From Cellvibrionales bacterium UBA7375 (GTDB lineage: Bacteria; Pseudomonadota; Gammaproteobacteria; Pseudomonadales; Porticoccaceae): DNA of 28,744 nucleotides. The notes below the pieces were generated by a model, which was not told where the DNA came from, did not search any database, and saw nothing but the letters and a program-made list of their open reading frames with translations. The position numbers were made by a program, and so were the translations under genes. This document shows positions 9,212 to 17,427 of the stretch, one piece after another (within the stretch, counting starts at the first letter, position 1; each line of letters starts with the position of its first letter). The stretch spans positions 1 to 28,744 of the forward strand of contig DKNZ01000011.1 in the NCBI GenBank assembly GCA_002469845.1, read 5' to 3'.

Positions 9212-9240
9212 AAAAAACGGTGCGAAAAGCACCGTTTTTT
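9212..9240 (-). terminator. Rho-independent terminator after the barrel protein gene
   Basis: CGGTGC (9218-9223) pairs with GCACCG (9229-9234) around a 5-base loop; the stem is extended by flanking A and T runs. Read on the minus strand it gives a hairpin followed by a U run and lies 20 bp beyond the stop of the 9260-9766 gene. The A run on the other flank makes it potentially bidirectional. Confidence 0.88.
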
Positions 9241-9259
9241 AATTAATAGCATTTTTTGA

Positions 9260-9766
9260 TTATTCAAAAATTTTGTTAATTGAAAACTGTAATGCAAAGT
9301 CATCTTCATTTTCATAATTTCGAGCCATTAAGCGAATATCTGCCCGCGCTTGATAATTTTTTGAGATTTTTGATCCAAGACCTGCACCAAATGCAACCTG
9401 TGTATGACGATGTTTAATAGGCAAACCATCTTCATCATCAAAATTGTACACATTTGTACCCAACAACAAGTAGGGTTGATATTTTTGGCTGCTATCACCC
9501 ATCCAAAAAAGTGCTGAAAGGGATCCAATAAAAAAGTCATCTCTATCAAAGTTAAAAGCATAGCCGCCTTCAATAGATAAATCGTCTCTTAAAAATTTAC
9601 CAATTTGCAATCCAGCCTGGCCAATATCTATCTCTCCCTCCCAATGATCACCCTCACCAAGGCTAAAAAAGCCCTGTGTAGCACCAATGTACCACTGACC
9701 AGACGAAAAGGCAGGACAGGTTACAAGTATCATTGTTGCAACCACTATAGATTTTATAACTCTCAT
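9260..9766 (-). CDS. Small outer-membrane beta-barrel protein, OmpA-like fold (function unknown)
   Basis: A predicted secreted protein of 168 residues. It begins with a Sec signal peptide (MRVIKS, a hydrophobic run to about 19, then a PAFSSG cleavage region). Alternating polar/hydrophobic strands with aromatic girdles follow (QWYIGATQGFFSLG, GQAGLQIGKFL, LSIEGGYAFNF, QPYLLLGTNVYNF, VAFGAGLGSKI, YQARADIRLMA, FALQFSINKIF), consistent with eight strands. Acidic stretches such as DDEDGLP suit surface loops. It lacks the peptidoglycan-binding OmpA C-terminal domain. The start was set at the ATG with AGGTG four bases before it rather than a longer frame from 9832. It is transcribed alone, with a terminator behind. 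Function cannot be told from sequence. Confidence 0.75.
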   Translation of the reverse strand: MRVIKSIVVATMILVTCPAFSSGQWYIGATQGFFSLGEGDHWEGEIDIGQAGLQIGKFLRDDLSIEGGYAFNFDRDDFFIGSLSALFWMGDSSQKYQPYLLLGTNVYNFDDEDGLPIKHRHTQVAFGAGLGSKISKNYQARADIRLMARNYENEDDFALQFSINKIFE

Positions 9767-9857
9767 AAAACACCTGTGAGCACTAATTATTAATATTTTT
9801 TTCAATTCTAACAACCCTGAACAATAGGTCAATCTAATAGTTGTTAATAGTTATGCT

Positions 9858-11375
9858 TTAATTAACCTGAACCACTTTTGCTTGTATTTTTGATTGCCAC
9901 ATTTTCGGCCCGCTAATATGAACCGATTCGCCCTGAGTATTTACTGCTACAGTCACCGGCATATCAACCACCTCAAACTCATAAATGGCCTCCATTCCAA
10001 GTTCAGGGAATGCCACCACTTCGGCAGATACAATGGCCTTAGAGACCAAATAGGCCGCACCACCCACAGCGATTAAATACACCGAGCTATTATCTTTTAT
10101 TGCATCAATTCCCTGCTGACCTCGCTCAGCTTTGCCAATCATTCCCATAAGCCCGGTTTGCTCGAGCATAGTGCGAGCAAACTTATCCATTCGAGTTGCT
10201 GTTGTAGGGCCTGCAGGACCCATAACTTCATCCCTAACAGGATCAACTGGACCCACGTAATAAATAAACCGTCCGGTTAAATCTACTGGCAATTGTTCAC
10301 CGCGAGCCAGCATATCCGTCATTTTTTTATGCGCCGCGTCACGACCAGTTAACATTTTTCCTGACAGCAAAAGGGTTTCCCCTGGCTGCCACTGATCAAT
10401 ATCTGCCTGAGTCACTGAATCTAAATCCACCCGTCTCACGGTCTCGTCCGCTTCCCATGAAATTTCAGGCCAGTCATTGAGATCAGGTGGATCAAAAGTA
10501 GCAGGGCCTGAACCATCCAAAACAAAATGCACATGTCGGGTAGCCGCACAGTTAGGAATAATTGCAATCGCCTTATTAGCGGCATGGGATGGATAATCTT
10601 TGATCTTAATATCAAGTACGGTAGTTAAACCACCTAGACCCTGAGCGCCTATTCCCAATGCATTTACCTTTTCAAACAATTCCAGACGCAGCTGTTCGTT
10701 GCGATTTTCAGCACCCTTAGTCTGAAGTTGCTGAATATCTATATGCTCAAGTAGGGCCTCTTTAGCCATTAGCATGGCTTTTTCCGCGGTACCGCCCAAA
10801 CCAATGCCTAGTATTCCTGGTGGGCACCAACCGGCACCCATAGTGGGAACAACATTTAATACCCAATCCACAACTGAGTCAGAAGGATTTAACATGGCAA
10901 ATTTTGCCTTTGCTTCCGACCCACCCCCTTTTGCAGCCACATCAATTTCAAGCTTGTCGCCGGGCACCACTTCATAGTGAATAACTGCAGGGGTGTTATC
11001 GCCGGTATTGGTTCGCTCACCATCTGGATCAGCAAGTATAGAAGCGCGCAAAACATTATCTGGGTGGGTATAGGCTTGCCTAACTCCCTCATTAATCATA
11101 TCTGCTAAACTGACCTTAGCATCCCATTGAACCTGCATACCTACCTTCACAAATACAGTCACAATGCCAGTATCCTGACAGATGGGGCGTTTCCCCATAG
11201 CACATAATCTAGAGTTTATAAGGATCTGAGCCATAGCATCCTTAGCGGATTTTGACTCCTCATGGTCATAGGCTTGTTTAACCGCCTGAATAAAATCCGC
11301 CGGATGATAGTAAGAAATGTACTGCAGAGCATCTGCAACACTTGTAGTAACATCTTGTTGGCGAATAATCGTCAT
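9858..11375 (-). CDS. fumA: Fumarate hydratase class I (4Fe-4S)
   Basis: Interconverts fumarate and L-malate in the TCA cycle using an oxygen-sensitive 4Fe-4S cluster. The 505 residues hold an N-terminal alpha domain with RPICQDTG (cluster ligand C66) and GAGWCPPGILGIGLGGT (C184), then IIPNCAATRHVHF (C276), matching the three cluster cysteines of E. coli FumA in order and spacing. The C-terminal beta domain (LLSGKMLTGRDAAHKKM, YYVGPVDPVRDEVMGPAGPTT, ATRMDKF) is fused in the same chain, as in the single-chain form. It could not be the heat-stable class II FumC, which lacks these features. No ferric or redox regulator site was recognised. The gene symbol could equally be fumB by local naming. 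Confidence 0.95.
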   Translation of the reverse strand: MTIIRQQDVTTSVADALQYISYYHPADFIQAVKQAYDHEESKSAKDAMAQILINSRLCAMGKRPICQDTGIVTVFVKVGMQVQWDAKVSLADMINEGVRQAYTHPDNVLRASILADPDGERTNTGDNTPAVIHYEVVPGDKLEIDVAAKGGGSEAKAKFAMLNPSDSVVDWVLNVVPTMGAGWCPPGILGIGLGGTAEKAMLMAKEALLEHIDIQQLQTKGAENRNEQLRLELFEKVNALGIGAQGLGGLTTVLDIKIKDYPSHAANKAIAIIPNCAATRHVHFVLDGSGPATFDPPDLNDWPEISWEADETVRRVDLDSVTQADIDQWQPGETLLLSGKMLTGRDAAHKKMTDMLARGEQLPVDLTGRFIYYVGPVDPVRDEVMGPAGPTTATRMDKFARTMLEQTGLMGMIGKAERGQQGIDAIKDNSSVYLIAVGGAAYLVSKAIVSAEVVAFPELGMEAIYEFEVVDMPVTVAVNTQGESVHISGPKMWQSKIQAKVVQVN

Positions 11376-11412
11376 TGTTCTAATTTAGCTCACTATAAAA
11401 TTATTTGTACTA

Positions 11413-12198
11413 TTAAGGGCTAAGGGTACTTGAGTTACTTTGCTGATCCAAGCTTTGTGTTTTTACAGGCATTACCACAGCCTGCTTTTCAATTTGTTTT
11501 TCAAGATCAATAATCTTTTGGTTAACCTGCCGGCGGAAAGCATCAACAGATTTCACTGCCTCAAGATTAGATTGTATTTGCTTTTCCTGACGCACAATAG
11601 TTGCTTTAACATTTTGTACCGCTAAAAAATAATCATCCAAAGATTGTGATAGCTTGTCCATATCAGCAGATAAGCCAAAAAAGTTTTCGCCAACACCTTC
11701 AGCAACTAATCTGTCTTTATCCACCTGAGAGCGCAGTTTTTTAATAGTAGATTCGAGATCGTTACGTTTACTGGCAAGAAAAGAGATATCCTTAGTGTTT
11801 TTAGAAATATTGCCTTTATTTTTATCACCTGCAACACCCCAAAGCTTTCTAATTTCACTCCAATGTTTTTTGAGTTGCTCGCTGTGCTTACCAATATTCA
11901 CCTGCATGGCAACTCCTGACTGATTGACAGACTCATCGGTATTGTTAAGCCTAGAATCTAAAACCTTAAAACGCTGCTGTAGTTCAACAAACTGCTGATA
12001 CTGTTGCCAGCCAAACCAAGAGAAGAAAAGCATACCAAGCAAAGCTAGCGCGGCGACCAATTTCCAAACAGATGATAAATTATCAGGATTTTTTTGAGAT
12101 TCTCTTGATTTGTAGGGCTCAGATTTCGATCCATTAGAGCCTTGACCTAAGTCATCCTCTCGTTCTGGAACAATTGGGTTGTTATGGTGGTTATCCAT
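11413..12198 (-). CDS. Single-pass membrane protein with long coiled coil, unknown function
   Basis: I do not recognise this 261-residue protein. It has a polar, charged N-terminus (1-43), one strong transmembrane helix (about 45-64, LAALALLGMLFFSWFGW region), then about 170 residues rich in Glu, Lys, Gln, Leu and Ile with heptad-like spacing (QQYQQFVELQQRFKVLDSRL, LESTIKKLRSQVDKDRL, IDLEKQIEKQ), and a Ser/Gln-rich tail. The layout suggests a cytoplasmic N-terminus and a periplasmic coiled coil. It has the same topology as HemX-type proteins but not their conserved WLLAQA-like region. It lies 37 bp upstream of the fumarase on the same strand, so the two may share a transcript. A real gene is likely; any role is unknown. 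Confidence 0.7.
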   Translation of the reverse strand: MDNHHNNPIVPEREDDLGQGSNGSKSEPYKSRESQKNPDNLSSVWKLVAALALLGMLFFSWFGWQQYQQFVELQQRFKVLDSRLNNTDESVNQSGVAMQVNIGKHSEQLKKHWSEIRKLWGVAGDKNKGNISKNTKDISFLASKRNDLESTIKKLRSQVDKDRLVAEGVGENFFGLSADMDKLSQSLDDYFLAVQNVKATIVRQEKQIQSNLEAVKSVDAFRRQVNQKIIDLEKQIEKQAVVMPVKTQSLDQQSNSSTLSP

Positions 12199-12291
12199 TA
12201 TTTAATTAACACCTAAGTATTGAGGCTATTTGTAAATGATTATACTCCGATCTCATTGCAGAACCATACCAGTGGACTTAATTTATTGCAT

Positions 12292-12321
12292 AAAAAAACC
12301 GGCGCTTTTGGCGCCGGTTTT
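12292..12321 (-). terminator. Rho-independent terminator after the PuuD-like gene
   Basis: CCGGCGC (12299-12305) pairs with GCGCCGG (12311-12317) around a 5-base loop, with seven A bases on the left flank and four T bases on the right. On the minus strand this is a GC-rich hairpin followed by a seven-U run, 18 bp after the stop at 12339. It separates this gene from the coiled-coil gene beyond. Confidence 0.9.
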
Positions 12322-12338
12322 GATTTAATCAGAAAAAC

Positions 12339-12977
12339 TTAAAGCACATTTATAGAAAAAGCCAATACTGCCGTTAAAACTAGGCTAGAAACAATCACAC
12401 CACGAACTGTAGTCAAAGGACCTTGTTGCCCTTTCAAACCATTGAGTTCAATAGCCCCAATGATAACCAAAGCTACAATAAGACCGGTTCCACCTACTGC
12501 AGTACCATAACCGTAACCAGCATAATGAGGGCCAGCAAACATTGCCCACAACATAGGTGCAGAGAAAAAAGTATTGGTACGTGAGGCAAGTAGGGCTTTT
12601 CCAGCGGCGGCAGCTTTATCGCCACCATCTACCAAACCTAAGGCAATTTTTTGTGCCGGCCAAATAACCATCCATACGTTAGCAGCCATTAAAGTACCCA
12701 TAACCACGCCAATAATGATGTAGTTATTCATTTGAGAATTATGATGAACACCGCCCAAAAGAATAATGCCTGTGATAAAGGTGAACATTGCGCCCCAACG
12801 GAACCACCAAAGTGCTCTTGGTGCAAGTTTCGCTTTGGCATCAGCCAACCCTTCTGCAGAGGCTTCTTTAAAGTAAGCACCCTGTATAAAATTAAAGTAA
12901 TAGAGCATGCCTATCCAAGTAATGCCAAATAGTCCATGGCTCCAACGAGCAAGAAAGTTAATAAATTCCATTGTCAT
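12339..12977 (-). CDS. Membrane protein resembling the N-terminal domain of urate hydroxylase PuuD
   Basis: A polytopic inner-membrane protein of 212 residues with about six hydrophobic segments (roughly 5-32, 57-77, 85-112, 136-150, 160-178, 192-211). The first segment reads RWSHGLFGITWIGMLYYFNF, very like the urate oxidase N-terminal family (PF06181), whose full-length member PuuD carries a C-terminal cytochrome c and hydroxylates urate. Here the cytochrome c domain (no CxxCH) is absent, so urate oxidation is doubtful. Histidines at 14, 78, 79 and 151 could bind heme or metal. The start at 12977 follows an AAAGGGGA ribosome site at 7 bases, better than a longer frame from 13034. It has its own terminator. 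No purine genes are adjacent. Family likeness is good; function unknown. Confidence 0.75.
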   Translation of the reverse strand: MTMEFINFLARWSHGLFGITWIGMLYYFNFIQGAYFKEASAEGLADAKAKLAPRALWWFRWGAMFTFITGIILLGGVHHNSQMNNYIIIGVVMGTLMAANVWMVIWPAQKIALGLVDGGDKAAAAGKALLASRTNTFFSAPMLWAMFAGPHYAGYGYGTAVGGTGLIVALVIIGAIELNGLKGQQGPLTTVRGVIVSSLVLTAVLAFSINVL

Positions 12978-13114
12978 AGCAGTTCCCCTTTGATGTGGTG
13001 CCCAAAAATGGGCTTTTATTCCTAAACCCCGCAATTGTTCTGCAAAGCCTTGTAAATATCAACTGTTTAAATTAAATAATACACTGAAATAAGTTTAATA
13101 TTACAAAAAAACAA

Positions 13115-13147
13115 AAAAGCCCCATATTTAATCAATACGGGGCTTTT
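13115..13147 (-). terminator. Rho-independent terminator after groEL
   Basis: AAAAGCCCC (13115-13123) pairs with GGGGCTTTT (13139-13147), with an inner TATT/AATA pairing across one mismatch. The hairpin lies 24 bp after the groEL stop and on the minus strand is followed by a U-rich run, giving a clear end to the groESL transcript. Confidence 0.85.
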
Positions 13148-13170
13148 AATTGCGTAGTATTTAAAGACGA

Positions 13171-14820
13171 TTACATCATACCGCCCATGCCACCCATACC
13201 GCCCATGCCACCCATATCTGGGGCTGCTGGAGCACCACCTTCATCGGCAACATCTGTCACCATTGCTTCAGTGGTAATCATCAAGCCAGCAATAGAAGCC
13301 GCAGCCTGAAGCGCTGTACGAGTAACCTTAGCAGGATCAAGAATACCCATCTCAATCATATCGCCATAGTCACCAGTGCCAGCATTGTAACCAAAGTTAC
13401 CCTTGCCACTTCTTACCTTGTCGACAACCACTGAACCTTCTTCGCCAGCATTTTCAACAATTTGACGCAGTGGTGCTTCCATTGCGCGTCGCGCAATACC
13501 AACGCCAACAGTTTGATCATCGTTATCACCGATGAGCGATGCGATCTTTTCACAGGCTCGAACTAGTGCAACACCACCGCCGGGAACCACGCCCTCTTCA
13601 ACCGCCGCACGGGTTGCATGAAGAGCGTCTTCAACACGGGCTTTTTTCTCTTTCATTTCGATTTCAGTGGTAGCACCTACTTTGATTACTGCAACACCAC
13701 CCGCTAATTTAGCAACACGCTCTTGCAGCTTCTCACGATCATAATCAGAGCTAGTTTCTTCAATCTGCGCACGAATTTGCTTAACGCGAGCTTCGATCAC
13801 AGTGCCTACTCCAGCTCCATCGACAATAGTTGTAGCTTCTTTAGTCATGCTAATGCGCTTAGCAGTGCCTAAATGCTCGAGGGTTGTGCTTTCCAAATCC
13901 AAGCCTACTTCCTCAGAAATTACCGTACCACCAGTAAGAACAGCAATATCTTCAAGCATCGCTTTTCGACGATCGCCAAAACCAGGTGCTTTACAAGCAG
14001 AAACTTTTACAATGCCACGAAGATTATTAACGACCAAGGTTGCTAGGGCTTCACCTTCAACGTCTTCAGCAATAATAAGTAATGGCTTGCCCGCTTTTGC
14101 AACTTCTTCTAAAAGAGGCAGTAATTCACGAATATTAGAAATCTTTTTGTCGGCCAAAAGAATCAATGGGCTTTCTTGGTCAACACTCATACTATCTTGA
14201 TTGTTGATAAAATAGGGTGAAAGGTAACCGCGATCAAACTGCATACCTTCAACAATATCAAGCTCATTTTCAAGACCTGAACCTTCCTCAACGGTGATAA
14301 CGCCTTCTTTGCCCACTTTAGCCATTGCTTCCGCAATAATATCACCAATGCTTCCATCACTATTGGCGGAAATAGTACCCACCTGGGCAATTTCTTTATT
14401 ATCTGAGCAGGGCTTAGCAATTTTGGCAATTTCTTGGACGGCAACGGTAACTGCTTTGTCGATGCCACGTTTTAAATCCATAGGATTCATGCCAGCAGCA
14501 ACGGATTTTAAACCCTCATTAACAATGGTTTGCGCCAATACTGTAGCCGTAGTGGTTCCATCACCCGCATCATCTGACGCTTTTGATGCAACTTCTTTCA
14601 CCATTTGCGCACCCATATTTTCGAACTTGTCTTTAAGCTCAATTTCTTTGGCCACGGAAACGCCATCTTTGGTGACCAAGGGTGCACCAAATGATTTGTC
14701 CAATACCACATTGCGACCTTTGGGTCCCAAAGTTACTTTTACTGCATTAGCTAGCGTATTTACACCTTCTAGCATTCCTTGACGAGCGTTGTCGCCGAAC
14801 TTTACATCTTTAGCTGCCAT
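13171..14820 (-). CDS. groEL: Chaperonin GroEL (Hsp60)
   Basis: The 60-kDa subunit of the double-ring folding chamber; it binds unfolded proteins and ATP, with GroES as lid. At 549 residues it is full length. Signatures: TLGPKGRNVVL (30-40), KDGVSVAKEI with D52 (51-60), GDGTTTATVLA with ATPase D87, the apical-domain block around LLIIAEDVEGEALATLVVN, VVPGGGVAL, and the Gly-Gly-Met repeat tail (MGGMGGMGGMGGMM) of group I chaperonins. An AAAGGA ribosome site lies 9 bases before the ATG. The gene is 34 bp downstream of groES and shares its heat-shock promoter; a terminator follows. Confidence 0.99.
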   Translation of the reverse strand: MAAKDVKFGDNARQGMLEGVNTLANAVKVTLGPKGRNVVLDKSFGAPLVTKDGVSVAKEIELKDKFENMGAQMVKEVASKASDDAGDGTTTATVLAQTIVNEGLKSVAAGMNPMDLKRGIDKAVTVAVQEIAKIAKPCSDNKEIAQVGTISANSDGSIGDIIAEAMAKVGKEGVITVEEGSGLENELDIVEGMQFDRGYLSPYFINNQDSMSVDQESPLILLADKKISNIRELLPLLEEVAKAGKPLLIIAEDVEGEALATLVVNNLRGIVKVSACKAPGFGDRRKAMLEDIAVLTGGTVISEEVGLDLESTTLEHLGTAKRISMTKEATTIVDGAGVGTVIEARVKQIRAQIEETSSDYDREKLQERVAKLAGGVAVIKVGATTEIEMKEKKARVEDALHATRAAVEEGVVPGGGVALVRACEKIASLIGDNDDQTVGVGIARRAMEAPLRQIVENAGEEGSVVVDKVRSGKGNFGYNAGTGDYGDMIEMGILDPAKVTRTALQAAASIAGLMITTEAMVTDVADEGGAPAAPDMGGMGGMGGMGGMM

Positions 14821-14854
14821 GATTCTTATCCTTTAAAAAATCTAATTCAAATAA

Positions 14855-15148
14855 TTAGCCTTCAACTACGGCTTTAATATCACTCTCGCTGAGGATAATT
14901 AGCTCCTCACCCTCGACATCAATTGTGTCATTACCGGCATATTGGCCGAATACCACAATATCGCCAACTTTGACATCGACTGCACGAGTGTCACCGTTGT
15001 CGAGAATACGGCCACTGCCAACAGCAACTACTTTTCCGCGATTTGGCTTTTCTTGGGCTGAACCAGGCAAAAGAATTCCACCGGCTGTTTTCTGCTCCTC
15101 TTCCTCGCGACGCACGATCACTCGATCATGTAATGGGCGAATTTTCAT
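14855..15148 (-). CDS. groES: Co-chaperonin GroES (Hsp10)
   Basis: Heptameric lid of the GroEL chamber. The 97 residues cover the family exactly: MKIRPLHDRVIVRR, the mobile loop EEQKTAGGILLPGSAQEKP that contacts GroEL, then GKVVAVGSGR and VGDIVVFGQYAG. The start was set at the ATG at 15148, which has GGAGA nine bases upstream and matches the universal MKIRPLHDR beginning; a frame running five codons further up (MEIIS) lacks family support. First gene of the groESL operon. Confidence 0.98.
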   Translation of the reverse strand: MKIRPLHDRVIVRREEEEQKTAGGILLPGSAQEKPNRGKVVAVGSGRILDNGDTRAVDVKVGDIVVFGQYAGNDTIDVEGEELIILSESDIKAVVEG

Positions 15149-15225
15149 ACTTATTATCTCCAATTATCTATCTAAAAAAATTTAGCATGGGGTTACGGCC
15201 TATTAATATCCGCTCTTGTTTATTA

Positions 15226-15254
15226 ATATGGTGTCACTGTTCAGCCTTTTCAAG
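15226..15254 (-). promoter_or_regulatory. Sigma-32 (RpoH) type heat-shock promoter of groESL
   Basis: On the minus strand, CTTGAA (15254-15249) preceded by TTTCGCC lies 15 bases from CACCATAT (15233-15226). This closely follows the E. coli groE promoter (TTTCCCCCTTGAA, then CCCCATTT), with a spacer two bases longer. Transcription would start near 15218, giving a leader of about 70 bases. No CIRCE repeat (TTAGCACTC-N9-GAGTGCTAA) is present, so positive control by RpoH is the likely mode. Confidence 0.75.
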
Positions 15255-15274
15255 GGCGAAATGAAAAAAATTAT

Positions 15275-15742
15275 CTATTTAGGTTTTTTTAGACTTTCTT
15301 CAGATTCCCATGATTCACCATCAATGGTATCGCCTGTATCCTCAGTTTTAGAACTAAACTGCTGAGAAAAATGAGCCGATGACGCATTAACCAAAGTAAA
15401 TTTACTGATAACAGCTTTAACCGCTATGATTCGCGTCAGTGGAAAAAGGCCCAAAAAGCCGATAACGTCAGTGACAAAACCTGGCGTTAATAGCAACGCG
15501 CCTGAAACAGCTAATACAATACCCTCTATTATTTCCTGTGCCGGCACTTGTCCCTGTTGCAGCTTTTCCTGTCCTCGCCAAAGGGTTGAGAAGCCCTGCC
15601 GTTTTAAAAGACCTACACCCAGTAATGCCGTCAGCATCACTAAAAAGATAGTATTCAGCGCACCGATATGGCCGCCAACAGTGATAAGTAGCCACATTTC
15701 AACGATGGGCATCACAATAAATAGTAGGAGTGCAAAACGCAT
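15275..15742 (-). CDS. fxsA: FxsA family membrane protein
   Basis: A 155-residue inner-membrane protein with two or three hydrophobic segments near the N-terminus (about 3-22, 28-46) and one at 72-101 containing the family hallmark GALLLTPGFVTD (81-92). The tail is hydrophilic and Ser/Glu-rich. In E. coli, overproduced FxsA relieves exclusion of phage T7 by the F plasmid; its normal job is not settled. The start at 15742 (ATG, MRFALLLF) is preferred to a TTG frame four codons longer. It sits directly upstream of groES on the same strand, as in E. coli, but the heat-shock promoter lies between them. Confidence 0.9.
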   Translation of the reverse strand: MRFALLLFIVMPIVEMWLLITVGGHIGALNTIFLVMLTALLGVGLLKRQGFSTLWRGQEKLQQGQVPAQEIIEGIVLAVSGALLLTPGFVTDVIGFLGLFPLTRIIAVKAVISKFTLVNASSAHFSQQFSSKTEDTGDTIDGESWESEESLKKPK

Positions 15743-15867
15743 AATTTTTACCAAATTTTCACTTAGAATTACTGACTTAATTAGTATATTGGTTTAGTTT
15801 AAGCTTTTTCAATGTTATCTCTTTTAAGCTAGTGTAAAGTTATACCAGATTTAGATGAGTATAAACG

Positions 15868-17427
15868 ATGACTATAAACAATAATTCGACCAAAACCAGC
15901 TGGACGAATAGTATTTCTGCAATCGCTGATTCCAGAGTAATTAGCATGTTGTTTTTGGGCATATCCGCTGGCATTCCCCTTTTACTTGTTTTTTCATCAC
16001 TAAGCCTTTGGTTGCGCGAAGCGGGGGTTGATCGTTCTGCTGTGACCTATTTTAGTTGGGCAGCACTGGGCTATTCTTTTAAATTTGTCTGGGCACCCTT
16101 AGTCAACAGCCTTCAACTGCCTTTTTTAACAAAACAACTGGGGCGACGGCGGGCATGGCTATTGCTGTCACAACTAATGATTATGCTATCTATTAGCCTA
16201 ATGGCTTTTGTTGATCCCGCAACAGACCAGTTAACCATAATGGCATTAGCCGCGGTTCTCTTAGGGTTTTCTGCGGCCACCCAAGATATTGTGATTGATG
16301 CCTATCGAATAGAGTCTGCGGGACAGGAATTTCAGGCCCTAATGTCCTCAGGCTATATAGCTGGATATAGAATCGGTATGCTCATTGCCGGCGCCGGCGC
16401 TCTATATTTAGCCAGCTTTCTAGGCTCTACAAGCAATCAATACAACTATCAGGCTTGGCAATCGACCTATCTTTTTATGGCACTGGCTATGCTAATAGGC
16501 GTTGTAACTACGTTGTGTATATCTGAGCCCGATATACATAAAAGAGGCGGTCATGAACCTTCAACCAACAATGGTTTAAGGTTTTTTCTGTTATTTACTA
16601 CAGCAGTTGTTGGCTTTATTGGTTGCTACCTTGCAAGTTCTGAATTAGCTGAACTGTTAAAACAACATCTGACCCAGCTGCTTTCCAATGGTTATTTAGC
16701 TGCCACCCTTGTTGAATTATTGCGACTGCTATTGGCCCTAGTTGTAGCCGGCTTGATTGCAAAGTTACTCATCAAAATGGGTTTGGTTGAAAAAAGCCAT
16801 GCTCATCAAGCTTACATAAAACCGGTTAAAGATTTCTTTGATCGCTATGGACTTTCTGCGGCACTGACTCTATTGGCGCTGATTGGTCTTTATCGAGTTT
16901 CAGATATAGTTCTGGGAGTGATTTCTAATGTTTTCTATCAAGATATAGGCTTTAGTAAAAATACCATTGCCACTGTGGTGAAAAGCTTTGGTCTTGGTAT
17001 GTCTATAGTGGGCGGCTTTGTCGGCGGAATTTTGGCATTGCGCTATGGCGTAATACGGATTTTATTTGTGGGCGCAGTTTTATCCGCATTGACCAATATC
17101 TTATTTATCTTACTAGCAAAATCCGGTCAGGATATTTGGCTATTGTATTGGGTAATAGCTGCAGATAACCTATCTGCTGGTTTGGCTAGCGCTGCCTTTG
17201 TTGCCTTTTTATCAAGTTTGACTAATATTTCATTTACCGCCATGCAGTATGCAATCTTTACCTCAATAATGACCCTTTTCCCTAAGATTTTAGGAGGTTA
17301 TTCCGGTTCTATAGTAGAAGGCATTGGTTATGAGTCGTTCTTTTTAATTACCGCTTTAATCGGCATACCGGTGCTATTTTTGATCACCTGGGTTAATCGT
17401 CTGTTAGGCGACAAGCAATCCAATTAA
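15868..17427 (+). CDS. ampG: Muropeptide permease AmpG (MFS)
   Basis: An inner-membrane transporter of the major facilitator type that imports GlcNAc-anhydroMurNAc peptides released from peptidoglycan. The 519 residues contain roughly 12-14 hydrophobic segments and the AmpG-type N-terminus (MLFLGISAGIPLLLVFSSLSLWLREAG, with GIPLLL at 35-40, and SWAALGYSFKFVWAPLVN). The QDIVIDAYRIE block is also characteristic. A longer hydrophilic stretch around 228-238 separates two halves. It is convergent with ampD, another muropeptide-recycling gene, and their stop codons overlap. No ampC or ampR gene is in the window, so this supports recycling, not necessarily beta-lactamase control. Confidence 0.93.
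   Translation: MTINNNSTKTSWTNSISAIADSRVISMLFLGISAGIPLLLVFSSLSLWLREAGVDRSAVTYFSWAALGYSFKFVWAPLVNSLQLPFLTKQLGRRRAWLLLSQLMIMLSISLMAFVDPATDQLTIMALAAVLLGFSAATQDIVIDAYRIESAGQEFQALMSSGYIAGYRIGMLIAGAGALYLASFLGSTSNQYNYQAWQSTYLFMALAMLIGVVTTLCISEPDIHKRGGHEPSTNNGLRFFLLFTTAVVGFIGCYLASSELAELLKQHLTQLLSNGYLAATLVELLRLLLALVVAGLIAKLLIKMGLVEKSHAHQAYIKPVKDFFDRYGLSAALTLLALIGLYRVSDIVLGVISNVFYQDIGFSKNTIATVVKSFGLGMSIVGGFVGGILALRYGVIRILFVGAVLSALTNILFILLAKSGQDIWLLYWVIAADNLSAGLASAAFVAFLSSLTNISFTAMQYAIFTSIMTLFPKILGGYSGSIVEGIGYESFFLITALIGIPVLFLITWVNRLLGDKQSN

Noticed and set aside
11413..12198. Possible HemX (heme cluster membrane protein)
   Set aside because: Same topology, but no HemX conserved region and no hemC/hemD/hemY neighbours.
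14294..14782. 162-codon plus-strand frame opposite groEL
   Set aside because: It is antisense to a fully conserved gene, has no family resemblance and arises from groEL codon usage. The frames at 13802-14200 and 15426-15797 are rejected for the same reason.
15183..15192. Second CCCCAT-like -10 element upstream of groES
   Set aside because: No CTTGAA-like -35 lies at suitable spacing upstream of it.
15155..15274. CIRCE element for HrcA control of groESL
   Set aside because: No TTAGCACTC/GAGTGCTAA inverted repeat in the leader; a sigma-32 type promoter explains the region.
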